A stretch of DNA of 64,000 nt from NCBI GenBank assembly GCA_934541105.1, contig CAKTDA010000003.1, positions 1 to 64,000 of the forward strand, read 5' to 3'. A program made the translations under genes and the position numbers. This DNA comes from an uncultured Luteitalea sp. GTDB lineage: Bacteria; Acidobacteriota; Vicinamibacteria; Vicinamibacterales; Vicinamibacteraceae. The notes beneath the pieces were generated by a model, which made no database searches, was not told where the DNA came from, and was given only the letters and a program-made list of their open reading frames with translations. This document shows, piece by piece, positions 17,800 to 25,568 of this stretch; positions within the stretch are counted from its first letter, which is position 1; the number at the start of each line of letters is the position of its first letter.

Positions 17800-18111
17800 A
17801 TGTCCAAAGGCAACGGCAACGTGGTGATCCTCCCGAACGACTCGACCAGCTCGCCCCACGGCAAGCTCGCCGACGCGGAGGTCAACTTCGAAGCTGGTGC
17901 AGGTCCCTTGGCGGGACTGCGTCTCATCGGCTTCGCCATCTGGGAACGGCGCGACGGCGGTCGCAACGTGACGTTCCCCGCGCGCGTGTACTCCGTCAAC
18001 GGAGAACGCCGCAGCTTCGCGCTGCTTCGTCCCACCAACGGGGACCTCGGCGCGCACGATGCGATGCGTGAGCTCATCCTCGACGCGTATAGCCGCCTCG
18101 AGGCCGACTGA
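17800..18111 (+). CDS. small conserved hypothetical protein, 103 aa
   Basis: The ATG at 17800 has GGAGG at 17790-17794, which decides against the longer upstream frame. The protein is soluble, with a beta-rich middle (Gly-Leu-Arg-Leu-Ile-Gly-Phe-Ala-Ile-Trp-Glu-Arg) and an ending Glu-Leu-Ile-Leu-Asp-Ala-Tyr-Ser-Arg-Leu. The strand order and the C-terminal helix vaguely recall SpoVG, a small nucleic-acid-binding protein, but identity is too low to claim it. It is the first of a run of accessory genes preceded by hairpins. Confidence 0.65.
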   Translation: MSKGNGNVVILPNDSTSSPHGKLADAEVNFEAGAGPLAGLRLIGFAIWERRDGGRNVTFPARVYSVNGERRSFALLRPTNGDLGAHDAMRELILDAYSRLEAD

Positions 18112-18131
18112 CGCACCTCGGTTTGCGGTCT

Positions 18132-18163
18132 TCCGGACGGTTGGCTCAGGCCTGCCGTCCGGA
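18132..18163. repeat. 9-bp inverted repeat after the 103-aa gene
   Basis: The arms TCCGGACGG and CCGTCCGGA are perfect and separated by 14 bases. It starts 20 bases after the stop at 18111 and may act as a transcription terminator or attenuator, though no T-run follows. Confidence 0.5.
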
Positions 18164-18187
18164 CCCGCCTCGGTTCGACCCGATTCT

Positions 18188-18204
18188 GCCGCGCTAGGCG
18201 CGGC
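18188..18204. repeat. 7-bp hairpin in the leader of the 378-aa gene
   Basis: GCCGCGC and GCGCGGC flank a TAG loop, 27 bases upstream of the ATG at 18231. It is one of several leader hairpins in this accessory region and might affect translation or mRNA stability. Confidence 0.45.
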
Positions 18205-18230
18205 TTGCACGCAGAGCAGAGGAGCCGGTC

Positions 18231-19367
18231 ATGGACGCCGCCGCGGCCCACCTGTCGTCCCCATCCCCGAGCGAATCGCACGGCCTGCACGCCGTGGTCA
18301 CGCCGCGCCTGCTCCCGGTGGTCGCGCAGTACACGCTGACCGAGGCCGGGCGGAAGGCGTCGCTCCTGGCCGGTGGCGACGGGCGCGCCCAGCAGGTGCT
18401 GGAACTGCAGTTGCCGACGACGCGGTTGCACCTGGTGACGGTGGACGCGCAGGGGAGAGCGCGGCTGAAGCTGTCGCCGCGCTACGAGCGGGGCGAGGAC
18501 CAGCGCGTCGTCCGCCACCACGGACCGCCGGCCTACGACGCGCCGCCGTCGCTCGACGACCTGTTCCGCGACGCCGCCCGCAACCACGAACTCGAGCGCC
18601 TCTTCCGCACCGAACGCATCGCCCTCCAGCATCGTCGGCGCGACGAGGACCAGGATTACCGCCGCTCCGTCGCAGAAGCCTTCTTCGCTGACCACACGCA
18701 GCGCGCGCTGCCGCACCCCATCCCGACGCCGACCCGCTGCTTCGTCGGCACCGAGCGGGGGAGAGTGATGTTCGACGCGGGCAGCGACATCGGCCGCTCA
18801 CGCGACCTGCCTGCCGAAGCCTGGCGCCGCTTCCGGCGTGACTTGGCGCTGAAGAAGGAGCACAACCGCGAGGAGCGCGCCCGGCAGGAAGCCCTGCGCG
18901 CCGAGAAGCTGAAGGCCATCGATGCGTGGGTGAAGGCGCAGGGCTCCGAGGACCAGCGCGCCCGCTATGCCGCCGGCCTGCTGCCCGAGACCGAGGTGAT
19001 CGAGGCGTTGACGGACGAGGCCTTCGCCAGCGTTGCCGACCGTCCGCGCTACACCATGGACGGCGTCGGGCGCCTCGAGGCCCACCTGCGTCAGGTGACC
19101 GGCCGCACCGAGATCGTCGTCGCCCCTGCTGATCTCGTCGTGACCGGCTCGGATGCCGACAGCGCCACCCCGGCGCAGTGGACGGTGATTGAGTCGCTGC
19201 AACGTGCACTGCCCGACGCGAAGGTGATCCTGCGCGCGCACCGGCTGTCCTGGCGCAAGGAGCCGACGCTGCTCGCGCTTATCGTGCACGGAGTCCTCGT
19301 GACCCGGCGGATCGGCCCCTTTAATCTGAGACGTGAATTTGCCGCCCAGCCGCCAGTGGGGCCCTGA
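18231..19367 (+). CDS. hypothetical protein of the mobile element, 378 aa
   Basis: The ATG at 18231 has GGAG at 18221-18224. I do not recognise the family. The protein is highly charged and soluble. A mid-region helix (about 200-230) with alternating Lys/Arg and Glu probably forms a coiled coil. The C-terminal part (about 290-365) contains Val-Ile-Glu-Ser-Leu-Gln-Arg-Ala and Leu-Arg-Ala-His-Arg-Leu-Ser-Trp-Arg, which could be a compact alpha/beta domain. Codon use matches the transfer genes, so it probably belongs to the element backbone. Confidence 0.6.
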   Translation: MDAAAAHLSSPSPSESHGLHAVVTPRLLPVVAQYTLTEAGRKASLLAGGDGRAQQVLELQLPTTRLHLVTVDAQGRARLKLSPRYERGEDQRVVRHHGPPAYDAPPSLDDLFRDAARNHELERLFRTERIALQHRRRDEDQDYRRSVAEAFFADHTQRALPHPIPTPTRCFVGTERGRVMFDAGSDIGRSRDLPAEAWRRFRRDLALKKEHNREERARQEALRAEKLKAIDAWVKAQGSEDQRARYAAGLLPETEVIEALTDEAFASVADRPRYTMDGVGRLEAHLRQVTGRTEIVVAPADLVVTGSDADSATPAQWTVIESLQRALPDAKVILRAHRLSWRKEPTLLALIVHGVLVTRRIGPFNLRREFAAQPPVGP

Positions 19368-19467
19368 ACGTCCGCGAATCAGTGGTGCGCCCATCGGCGC
19401 AGCACTCAGCACCCGGCGCGCCGGTACGCGAGACCCGGTTCGGTTGTCTCAAGCTGACAAGGAGGAG

Positions 19468-20403
19468 ATGGCGCGGAGGGGGAGTGCTCGATACACGTCT
19501 GCGTTGAGAAGGAGGGCGATAGACCTGTGGCAGTACTATCCTTGGCCGAGAGCTGAGGTAAGAGTGCCAACTGTCGCCACCGTTGTTGAACAGATCCAAG
19601 GTGATTACTTTCTGGACTATGCGCTTTTTTCAGGCTCGATCAGGCACTACATAGCGCGCACTCTCGAAGACGACTGGAAGCGCAATCCCAGCGACGCTGC
19701 AAGTCGCTTCTTCAGCGTCGCAATCTACCGTGAGGAGTACACAGCGTACGAAGATGCAGGTGCGCTCTTGGACGCGTGGCTGTCCTCGGCGCGGCGTCCC
19801 CCCTCGGCGATGGAGCGGTTGCTCAGATACAAGGCCGCTGACGTCCGTTTGGCGAACATGTTTGAGCGCCACCAGGTGCGGAGTGCTCAGGATCTGTATC
19901 GCCTTCTCGAACTGCAGGCATGGATCCCGTTTCGATGGGAGATGCGTTACCCCCACATTGACCTGGTCAAGGTGCTGAAGATCACGTGCAGCTTCTTGTG
20001 GTCCAGCGCGAGGAACCAGAAGGAGCATGGGGTTGCCGGGTTTAACAAAATCAAACACGGGTTGCTCGTCGTGCCCACCGCGAAGCGATATGCGTCGGCC
20101 ATGCCAGACGCTCCGGCGATGATCTTCGTCACTCGCGGCGAGCCTGCCGAGCACCCGATGTCGCTGTGGACGGTGCCCTTCAGTCCTGACGAGGTGGACC
20201 GCCGCCTTGAGTCGCTGTTCCTGGTTGAGAAGAGCCTTCGTCTGCTGTGTCTTCTCTACGTGATGAAGAACTGGCCAGCGGTGGTGACGGCTCGGTGTGA
20301 TGGCTATCTGATGGAGATCTTCAGTGACGTAGCTGGTCGGGACCTCTACCGCTTTCTGTGCGAGGTCTCGGTCAAGGGCGACCTTGCTGGGGCGGGCTGG
20401 TAG
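19468..20403 (+). CDS. hypothetical cargo protein, about 311 aa
   Basis: I do not recognise the family. The protein is rich in aromatic residues and mostly helical (for example Leu-Leu-Glu-Leu-Gln-Ala-Trp-Ile-Pro-Phe-Arg-Trp), with no signal peptide. I chose the ATG at 19468; an AAGGAGG (19459-19465) lies only two bases before it, so the start may be a nearby alternative codon. An earlier ATG at 19333 overlaps the preceding gene and gives a less protein-like N-terminus. Base composition is clearly more AT-rich than the flanking genes, which suggests separate acquisition. Confidence 0.55.
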   Translation: MARRGSARYTSALRRRAIDLWQYYPWPRAEVRVPTVATVVEQIQGDYFLDYALFSGSIRHYIARTLEDDWKRNPSDAASRFFSVAIYREEYTAYEDAGALLDAWLSSARRPPSAMERLLRYKAADVRLANMFERHQVRSAQDLYRLLELQAWIPFRWEMRYPHIDLVKVLKITCSFLWSSARNQKEHGVAGFNKIKHGLLVVPTAKRYASAMPDAPAMIFVTRGEPAEHPMSLWTVPFSPDEVDRRLESLFLVEKSLRLLCLLYVMKNWPAVVTARCDGYLMEIFSDVAGRDLYRFLCEVSVKGDLAGAGW

Positions 20404-20568
20404 AGCGATACCGTGCTGCTCGCGCCAGCTGCAGGGGGAGCGTCTTGGGGACGGCATGAAGTAGCGAAAGGATGTGTGTTCCCAGCGGGTTCTACAGGTA
20501 ACGGCACCACTGTCTTCAGGGCAGATGCACGTGTGAGCTCTCTCGCTGTGGCCAATCCCGGCCACCCC

Positions 20569-20590
20569 CTCCGTCTCGCCCGAGACGGAG
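20569..20590. repeat. 10-bp hairpin upstream of the DUF932 gene
   Basis: The arms CTCCGTCTCG and CGAGACGGAG are perfect with two bases between them, 46 bases before the ATG at 20637. It may be a terminator for the cargo gene upstream or a leader element. Confidence 0.55.
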
Positions 20591-20636
20591 CACTCGCCCG
20601 CCGTCGCCCCAGGGCCACGGAGAAGGGAGTCCTCAC

Positions 20637-21743
20637 ATGACCGGCACGACTGCATTCACGATCACGGCGCGTTCCGCCCATCGCGAATGGGCCACGCGTC
20701 CCCCGGATGAACGGTTCGCCTCCGTTCACGCGCTCCACGAGGCCGCCCGCGCACGGCGTCTCGGCACCATGGAACGCCGCATCGACACCGGCGCCCTCGG
20801 GACCCTGGCGGTCACCGACGACGAGCTCGCCCTGCGCGACCCCGTCACCGGCACCGCGCCACTCACGCACTGGAGCTTCGAGCAGCTCGCCACCATCGCC
20901 GGTGCGCCGCCGAAGTACCTCCGCTCGCTTCCCGCGTCGATTGCCTCGGCGGCCATCAACCACGGGATGTCGCGGCAGGCCCGCGCACAGCACCAGCTGT
21001 TCGTGGACGATGCTGCCCCGGGGACCGTCCGCGCGATCACCTCGCCGCGGTACACACGGGTCCACCACGACGAGCTGGCCGGCCGGGTGCTCGACCTCAT
21101 GGCGTCGCATCCCGCCTGGCACCTGCCGCTCGGCTATCAGGACGGCGTCTTCGGTGCGGCACGCGTCCCGTCGGGCGCGTACCTGGGGGATCGCGATGTC
21201 TTCCTGTTCCTGGTGGACGGGAACCGGGATCTCGACGACCCGACCGACGCCTCACGTTCGGGCCTGTTTCGCGGGTTCATCCTCCGGAACAGCGACGTGG
21301 GCGCCGCCGCCCTCAGCCTCGATGTGTTCCTGTTCAGGGCCGTCTGCGGGAATCACATCATCTGGGGCTTCCAGCACGTGGCCGGCTTCCGGCGCCGGCA
21401 CGTGGGCACGACGATCCAGGATGCGTGGACGCACTCCCTTGCCGGCGTGCGCCAGGCGCTGGATGCCGACACGTCGGCGGATCGCGCGATGGTGCTCCGG
21501 GCGGCGACCACGGAGCTCGCGTCGACGCGTGACGACGTGATCCAGGCGGTGACGACGCGGCTCGAGTTGCCGCGGAAGGCCGCCACGGAGGCGTACGACC
21601 TCGCGGAGGTGTACGAGGGGAATCCGCGTTCTGTCTGGGGCTACGTGCAGGGGCTGACGCGACTCAGCCAGCGCACGCCCTGGCAGGACGGCCGGTTCGC
21701 CCTCGACCGCGCTGCCAGTCGCCTCCTCACCACGGTCCACTGA
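20637..21743 (+). CDS. DUF932 protein (phage/plasmid-like)
   Basis: 368 aa and matching the DUF932 family often found on plasmids, prophages and integrative elements. The core includes Leu-Phe-Arg-Gly-Phe-Ile-Leu-Arg-Asn-Ser-Asp-Val-Gly and Arg-Ala-Val-Cys-Gly-Asn-His-Ile-Ile-Trp-Gly, both typical. The role is unknown; relatives are expressed from mobile elements and suspected to act in DNA metabolism or anti-restriction. The ATG at 20637 follows an AGAAGGGAG site. The preceding hairpin (20569-20590) may control it. Confidence 0.75.
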   Translation: MTGTTAFTITARSAHREWATRPPDERFASVHALHEAARARRLGTMERRIDTGALGTLAVTDDELALRDPVTGTAPLTHWSFEQLATIAGAPPKYLRSLPASIASAAINHGMSRQARAQHQLFVDDAAPGTVRAITSPRYTRVHHDELAGRVLDLMASHPAWHLPLGYQDGVFGAARVPSGAYLGDRDVFLFLVDGNRDLDDPTDASRSGLFRGFILRNSDVGAAALSLDVFLFRAVCGNHIIWGFQHVAGFRRRHVGTTIQDAWTHSLAGVRQALDADTSADRAMVLRAATTELASTRDDVIQAVTTRLELPRKAATEAYDLAEVYEGNPRSVWGYVQGLTRLSQRTPWQDGRFALDRAASRLLTTVH

Positions 21744-21801
21744 CCTTGGTGCCTGCCGCGGACGCCCAGCGCGCCCGCGGCGCCTTGTCCCAATCACCCT
21801 G

Positions 21802-21825
21802 ACGGGCCGGCCCAGGTCGGCCCGT
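21802..21825. repeat. 8-bp inverted repeat between DUF932 and JAB genes
   Basis: ACGGGCCG and CGGCCCGT are perfect arms around an 8-base loop, 59 bases after the DUF932 stop. No T-run follows. A termination or attenuation role is possible. Confidence 0.45.
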
Positions 21826-21889
21826 TCCCTGCGCGAGCGCACTCGCGCCTGTCTGCACGACGCGCCTCAGTGGCCCGCCGTGCCCGACC

Positions 21890-21911
21890 GGCCGGAGGTC
21901 TGTCTCCGGCC
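21890..21911. repeat. 8-bp hairpin in the leader of the JAB-domain gene
   Basis: GGCCGGAG and CTCCGGCC flank six bases, directly before the AAGGAG ribosome site of the gene starting at 21928. Its closeness to the ribosome site suggests it could affect translation. Confidence 0.5.
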
Positions 21912-21927
21912 CGCAAGGAGCCATCCC

Positions 21928-22500
21928 ATGCCTCGTTCGACGACGCCGTTCTCGAGTGTGACCCCCACGCGCCATCGCGTGAGGGAGTTCGTGTGTGTGT
22001 ATCGGCCGCTCCGCGATGCCGAAGGCCACGTGGTCTCGCTGCCGACGCTGGTCCTCAACAACCCGGAGACTGCCGCGCGAGCACTGACGCCGCTGCTCGC
22101 GCAGGAGCCGGTGGAGGTGTTCGCGATCGCGTGCCTCTCGGCGCGCAAGCGGCTGCTCGCCTGGCACCTCTGCTCGCGCGGCACGCGCACGGGCACGCAG
22201 GTGTCGATGCCGGACGTCTTCGTCCCGGCGGTCCTCACCCCGGGGACGACGGGGCTCATCGTCCTGCACAACCACCCGAGCGGCGAGCCGTCGCCGAGCG
22301 TGGACGACGTGGCCATCACCCGCCGGCTCCAGCTGTCGGCGGTGATCCTCGGCCTCGACCTGCACGACCACCTGATCGCCGGGGAGGGGGGGCAGTACTT
22401 CTCGTTCCGCGAGGCGGGCCTCCTGGGGACCGGTCTCGAGGAGATCGTCGCCGCGTGCGGCGCGCACCCCACCCAGGCTCCGCCACCCGTGCGGGGCTGA
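21928..22500 (+). CDS. RadC-type JAB-domain protein
   Basis: 190 aa from the ATG at 21928, which has AAGGAG upstream; the frame extends to 21880 but without a ribosome site. The JAB/MPN metalloprotease-like motif is intact: His-Asn-His-Pro-Ser-Gly-Glu-Pro-Ser-Pro-Ser-Val-Asp-Asp. The motif sits in the typical RadC order, after a strand with Val-Phe-Ala-Ile-Ala-Cys-Leu. The N-terminal helix-hairpin-helix of chromosomal RadC is absent, as is usual for copies on mobile elements. Its function in cells is unclear. Confidence 0.8.
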   Translation: MPRSTTPFSSVTPTRHRVREFVCVYRPLRDAEGHVVSLPTLVLNNPETAARALTPLLAQEPVEVFAIACLSARKRLLAWHLCSRGTRTGTQVSMPDVFVPAVLTPGTTGLIVLHNHPSGEPSPSVDDVAITRRLQLSAVILGLDLHDHLIAGEGGQYFSFREAGLLGTGLEEIVAACGAHPTQAPPPVRG

Positions 22501-22657
22501 CCTCACCGAAGCTGTCGAGGCCGGGCCATCACGCCATCGAGCGTGGGGCTCGCCTCGGCCTCCTCAAGCGCGAACGTGTTGCCCCACGTCGCCGCGGGGC
22601 TGCGGCCTTGACGAGCGCTTTAGGGCTCACGGGGACTCAGTGGCCCCTGAACGTGAG

Positions 22658-22771
22658 GATTCTTGCGCGCAAGTCGTGATTCTTGCGCAAATTGCGTATT
22701 AATTATTGCGCGAATGGTTGGATTCTTGCGCCAACAGGTGCATAGTTGCGCGTAGCGAGGTTCGCGCAACT
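22658..22771. promoter_or_regulatory. operator-like repeat array upstream of the Fic gene
   Basis: Three copies of GATTCTTGCGC start at 22658, 22678 and 22721; the first two are exactly 20 bases apart. A related perfect inverted repeat, AGTTGCGCG (22744-22752) and CGCGCAACT (22763-22771), follows with a 10-base spacer, and half-sites such as ATTGCGCG (22704-22711) lie between. The array ends 15 bases before the ATG at 22787. That gene encodes an N-terminal winged-helix-like domain, so autoregulation through these sites is likely. The surrounding DNA is locally AT-rich, as expected for a promoter. Confidence 0.7.
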
Positions 22772-22786
22772 GTCGAAGACTTCCGA

Positions 22787-24199
22787 ATGGCCAGGCCTAC
22801 ACCCACCTCGAAGCTCGAGGCGATCGAGCGTATCGTTCGCGATCACCCAGATGGGGTCCGTGCTGCCGAGATTGCTGCTGCGCTCCCGGAGAAGTCAGCG
22901 AGTCGCACCCTGCAGAGCCAGCTGAGCCGCCTGGTGCGAGAAGGCCGGCTGGTGATGGATGGCGCGGGCAAGAGGACCCGATACCGCATCGCGGGCGCGC
23001 CAGAAACCACGGATGCGATGGCCGCGGCCGCCGGCGAGACTGCCATTCCGCTCACCCAGGAAGCGTTGAACATCCGGAAGCTCGTGCAGCGTCCGGAGGT
23101 CGCGCGACAGCCGGTGGGCTACAACCGCGAGTTCCTGGAACGTTACCGCCCCAACGAGGCCTTCTACTTGAGCGCCGAAGAGCGCTCGCGTCTCGCGGCC
23201 ATCGCCAAGCGCCCGGCTGATTCGGTGCAGCCCGCAGGCACCTACGCGCGCACCATCCTGAACCGGCTGCTGATCGATCTGGCCTGGAACTCGAGCCGCC
23301 TCGAAGGCAACACCTACTCCCTGCTCGACACGAAACGTCTGATCGAATTCGGGCAACAGGCCGAAGGGCGCGCGCAGGCCGAGGCGCAGATGATCCTCAA
23401 TCACAAGGACGCCATCGAATTCCTCGCCGAGAACGCGACCGAGATCGGCTTCAACCGGTACACGATCCTCAACCTGCACGGCATTCTCGCGAACAACCTC
23501 CTCGTCGACCCGACCGCTGCAGGAAGGTTGCGCTACATCGGCGTCGCCATCGGCGGCTCGGTGTACCTCCCTCCCGGCTCCCCGCAACTCATCGAAGAGT
23601 GCTTCGAGCAGGTGCTGGCGACCGCGGGCGCGATCCTCGATCCTTTGGAACAGGCGCTGTTCGCCATGGTCCACCTGCCCTACCTTCAGCCCTTCGACGA
23701 CGTGAACAAGCGCGTCTCTCGGCTGGCGGCAAACATCCCGTTCATCAAGGGCAATCTTGCGCCTCTGTCGTTCACCGACGTGCCGCGCGATCTCTACACG
23801 CACGCCATGCTCGGCGTCTATGAACTCAATCGCACCGAGCTCTTGCGGGACGTCTTCATCTGGGCCTACGAGCGTTCCGCCGCACGCTACACCGCCATCC
23901 AACAGTCACTCGGCGAGCCGGACCCGTTCCGCTTGCGGTATCGAGAGGCGCTGCGCGTGCTGATCGGCGACATCGTCCGCGCTCGTCTGGACAGGCCGTC
24001 GGCCCCCCGCCACATCCAGGCATGGGCGGACAGCAACATCGAGGAGGCCGACCGCAACGCCTTCCGCACGGCAGCCGAGGACGAACTGCTTTCCCTGCAC
24101 GACGGCAACTTCGCGCGCTACGGTCTTCGTCCCGCCGAGTTCGGTGCATGGCAGGCAGCGTGGGAGACCACACCGGACCCGCGACGCGACCTGAGGTGA
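22787..24199 (+). CDS. Fic-domain protein with N-terminal winged helix and altered active site
   Basis: 470 aa from the ATG at 22787; the extension to 22706 runs through the operator array and was rejected. Residues 8-65 look like a winged helix. The Fic domain follows, with a candidate inhibitory motif Ser-Ser-Arg-Leu-Glu-Gly-Asn (169-175) of the S/T-x-x-x-E-G/N type. The active-site loop reads Leu-Gln-Pro-Phe-Asp-Asp-Val-Asn-Lys-Arg-Val-Ser-Arg, with Gln301 where the catalytic His normally stands and Val in place of the first Gly. Canonical AMP transfer is therefore doubtful. It might be a regulator, a pseudo-enzyme, or use another chemistry. Confidence 0.82.
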   Translation: MARPTPTSKLEAIERIVRDHPDGVRAAEIAAALPEKSASRTLQSQLSRLVREGRLVMDGAGKRTRYRIAGAPETTDAMAAAAGETAIPLTQEALNIRKLVQRPEVARQPVGYNREFLERYRPNEAFYLSAEERSRLAAIAKRPADSVQPAGTYARTILNRLLIDLAWNSSRLEGNTYSLLDTKRLIEFGQQAEGRAQAEAQMILNHKDAIEFLAENATEIGFNRYTILNLHGILANNLLVDPTAAGRLRYIGVAIGGSVYLPPGSPQLIEECFEQVLATAGAILDPLEQALFAMVHLPYLQPFDDVNKRVSRLAANIPFIKGNLAPLSFTDVPRDLYTHAMLGVYELNRTELLRDVFIWAYERSAARYTAIQQSLGEPDPFRLRYREALRVLIGDIVRARLDRPSAPRHIQAWADSNIEEADRNAFRTAAEDELLSLHDGNFARYGLRPAEFGAWQAAWETTPDPRRDLR

Positions 24200-24249
24200 C
24201 CCAAGCCGCCACCTACGGTGGGACTTCGCCAACGCGCAGAGGTGCTGAC

Positions 24250-24900
24250 TCACGGCAACGGCGGCGCCGGAAACAGCGCGTCGTACGGCGTCCACCACAC
24301 TGTGTCTTCCGTGAACAACACGATCTGGCACGCCGACGAACTCGTCTCGTCCTGCTGAATGACGCCCCACCCGAAGGGCAAACCAGCCGACACGAGGCGG
24401 TCGAGGGCAGTCGCGAGGGTATCGCCGATCTCCACGCGCACCTCGAGCTGCTGTCCCATGCGCTCGTTGCTTCGTGGCAGCGGCGACGCGCCTCCGAGCA
24501 CGCCCGGCGGCACCCCGGCAGACGCACTGGCGTCCTGCATCACGAGGTCGAAGAGTACGGCGAGCGGCGTGCCGCGCAGGACGAGCGGTACGACCGGGCG
24601 CTCGAGGGCCGTCCGGCAACGCAGCGCATCGTCGGACATCAGGCGTGTCACTCTCCCGCGCGTCGTCTCGCGCACGAGCACCGGGACCAACGCCGCGTCC
24701 GCGACGAACGTGTCGTGCACCTGGTGCTCGCGTAGCACGACGCCGACCGCGCGTTCTTGTCGCACCAGCGACTGCGCATGCGGCAGCCAGCCCTTCGAGA
24801 GCACCTGCGGCGGCTCCGGTGCGCGGGGTGTCTGGCCGCTGGCACCAACGGCGAAGGTGATACCGACAGCGATGGCCAGCAGCACCGGGGGAAGGCGCAT
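24250..24900 (-). CDS. exported hypothetical protein, 216 aa
   Basis: A signal peptide (first ~23 residues, ending Ser-Gly-Gln) is followed by a secreted domain. A segment near the C-terminus (Leu-Ala-Thr-Ala-Leu-Asp-Arg-Leu-Val-Ser-Ala-Gly-Leu-Pro-Phe) resembles the short STN-like repeats of secretin and TonB systems, but the match is weak. It is convergent to the Fic gene with about 50 bases between stops. Function unknown. Confidence 0.6.
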   Translation of the reverse strand: MRLPPVLLAIAVGITFAVGASGQTPRAPEPPQVLSKGWLPHAQSLVRQERAVGVVLREHQVHDTFVADAALVPVLVRETTRGRVTRLMSDDALRCRTALERPVVPLVLRGTPLAVLFDLVMQDASASAGVPPGVLGGASPLPRSNERMGQQLEVRVEIGDTLATALDRLVSAGLPFGWGVIQQDETSSSACQIVLFTEDTVWWTPYDALFPAPPLP

Positions 24901-25346
24901 GCATCATTCGACACCGGGACTGCTGGTGTCGGCTAGTCAGTGGGGGGAGCGTCAGGTCTCCGCACGCTGTCAGTCGCCCCTACAGGGAATGATGCGATCG
25001 GACAGCGACAGCGTCGAGCGCGGCGCGTCCAGGTAAGAGCCCCATCCGCGGCTTGCTTGCGCACGGGTACATGCGCGGCCGGGACCGCAACGTGCAGCTG
25101 TCACACACCGGAAGTACGACCCTTCACATGCCAGGTAACGGCGGACTCGAGGCGCGAGCGGGTCGCGCACCTGCAGGGCATTGTCGTCGGTCGGCTCGAC
25201 CATGCGCCCGAGGAAGAGGAGCGCGCCGCTCTGGCGATCCCGAATGCCGGCAATCGATTGGGAAGTCCCATCGCAGTCGCGTCGCGACAGCCGCTCGTGG
25301 TGCCCAGCAGCGGTCAGACCTACGGCTTTGAAGCGTCATCCAGCCA
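24901..25346. other. gene-poor stretch, about 450 bases
   Basis: No frame shows convincing protein composition. The stretch leads into a decayed gene at 25347 and probably contains remnants of rearrangement. I cannot identify the source. Confidence 0.4.
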
Positions 25347-25556
25347 ATGGCGAACTGGTGCAATCTCCGAGTGGTGGTGACCGGCCATGCGACGGATGTC
25401 GCGCGCTTCCGGCGGGCGGCGGGCGCCCGCGACGTCGCGCGCGCGGTGTGCGGCAATTGTCGTCGCTTCGCCGGCGTTGTTCGAGCCGGAGTGTCGGACG
25501 CCGAGGCAGATGCAGCTCGCAAATGCGTTGTGCAGGTTCAGGGAGTTGGCTGCTGA
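25347..25556 (+). pseudogene. remnant of a small protein starting Met-Ala-Asn-Trp-Cys
   Basis: The first ~30 residues (Met-Ala-Asn-Trp-Cys-Asn-Leu-Arg-Val-Val-Val-Thr-Gly) match the start of DUF1281-like ferredoxin-fold proteins of mobile elements. After that the frame loses character. A plausible continuation (Ala-Leu-Phe-Glu-Pro-Glu) appears in another frame near 25480. The fragment is far shorter than relatives and is judged a decayed gene just before the DUF3883 gene. Confidence 0.5.
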
Positions 25557-25568
25557 AGTGGAGTCACT

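Noticed and set aside
22658..22771. CRISPR-like array
   Set aside because: Repeats are only about 11 bases, spacing is uneven and no cas genes are near. An operator array fits better.
24940..25380. Plus-strand gene between the exported protein and the DUF3883 gene
   Set aside because: Composition is unlike protein, there is no ribosome site, and several overlapping frames are equally open.
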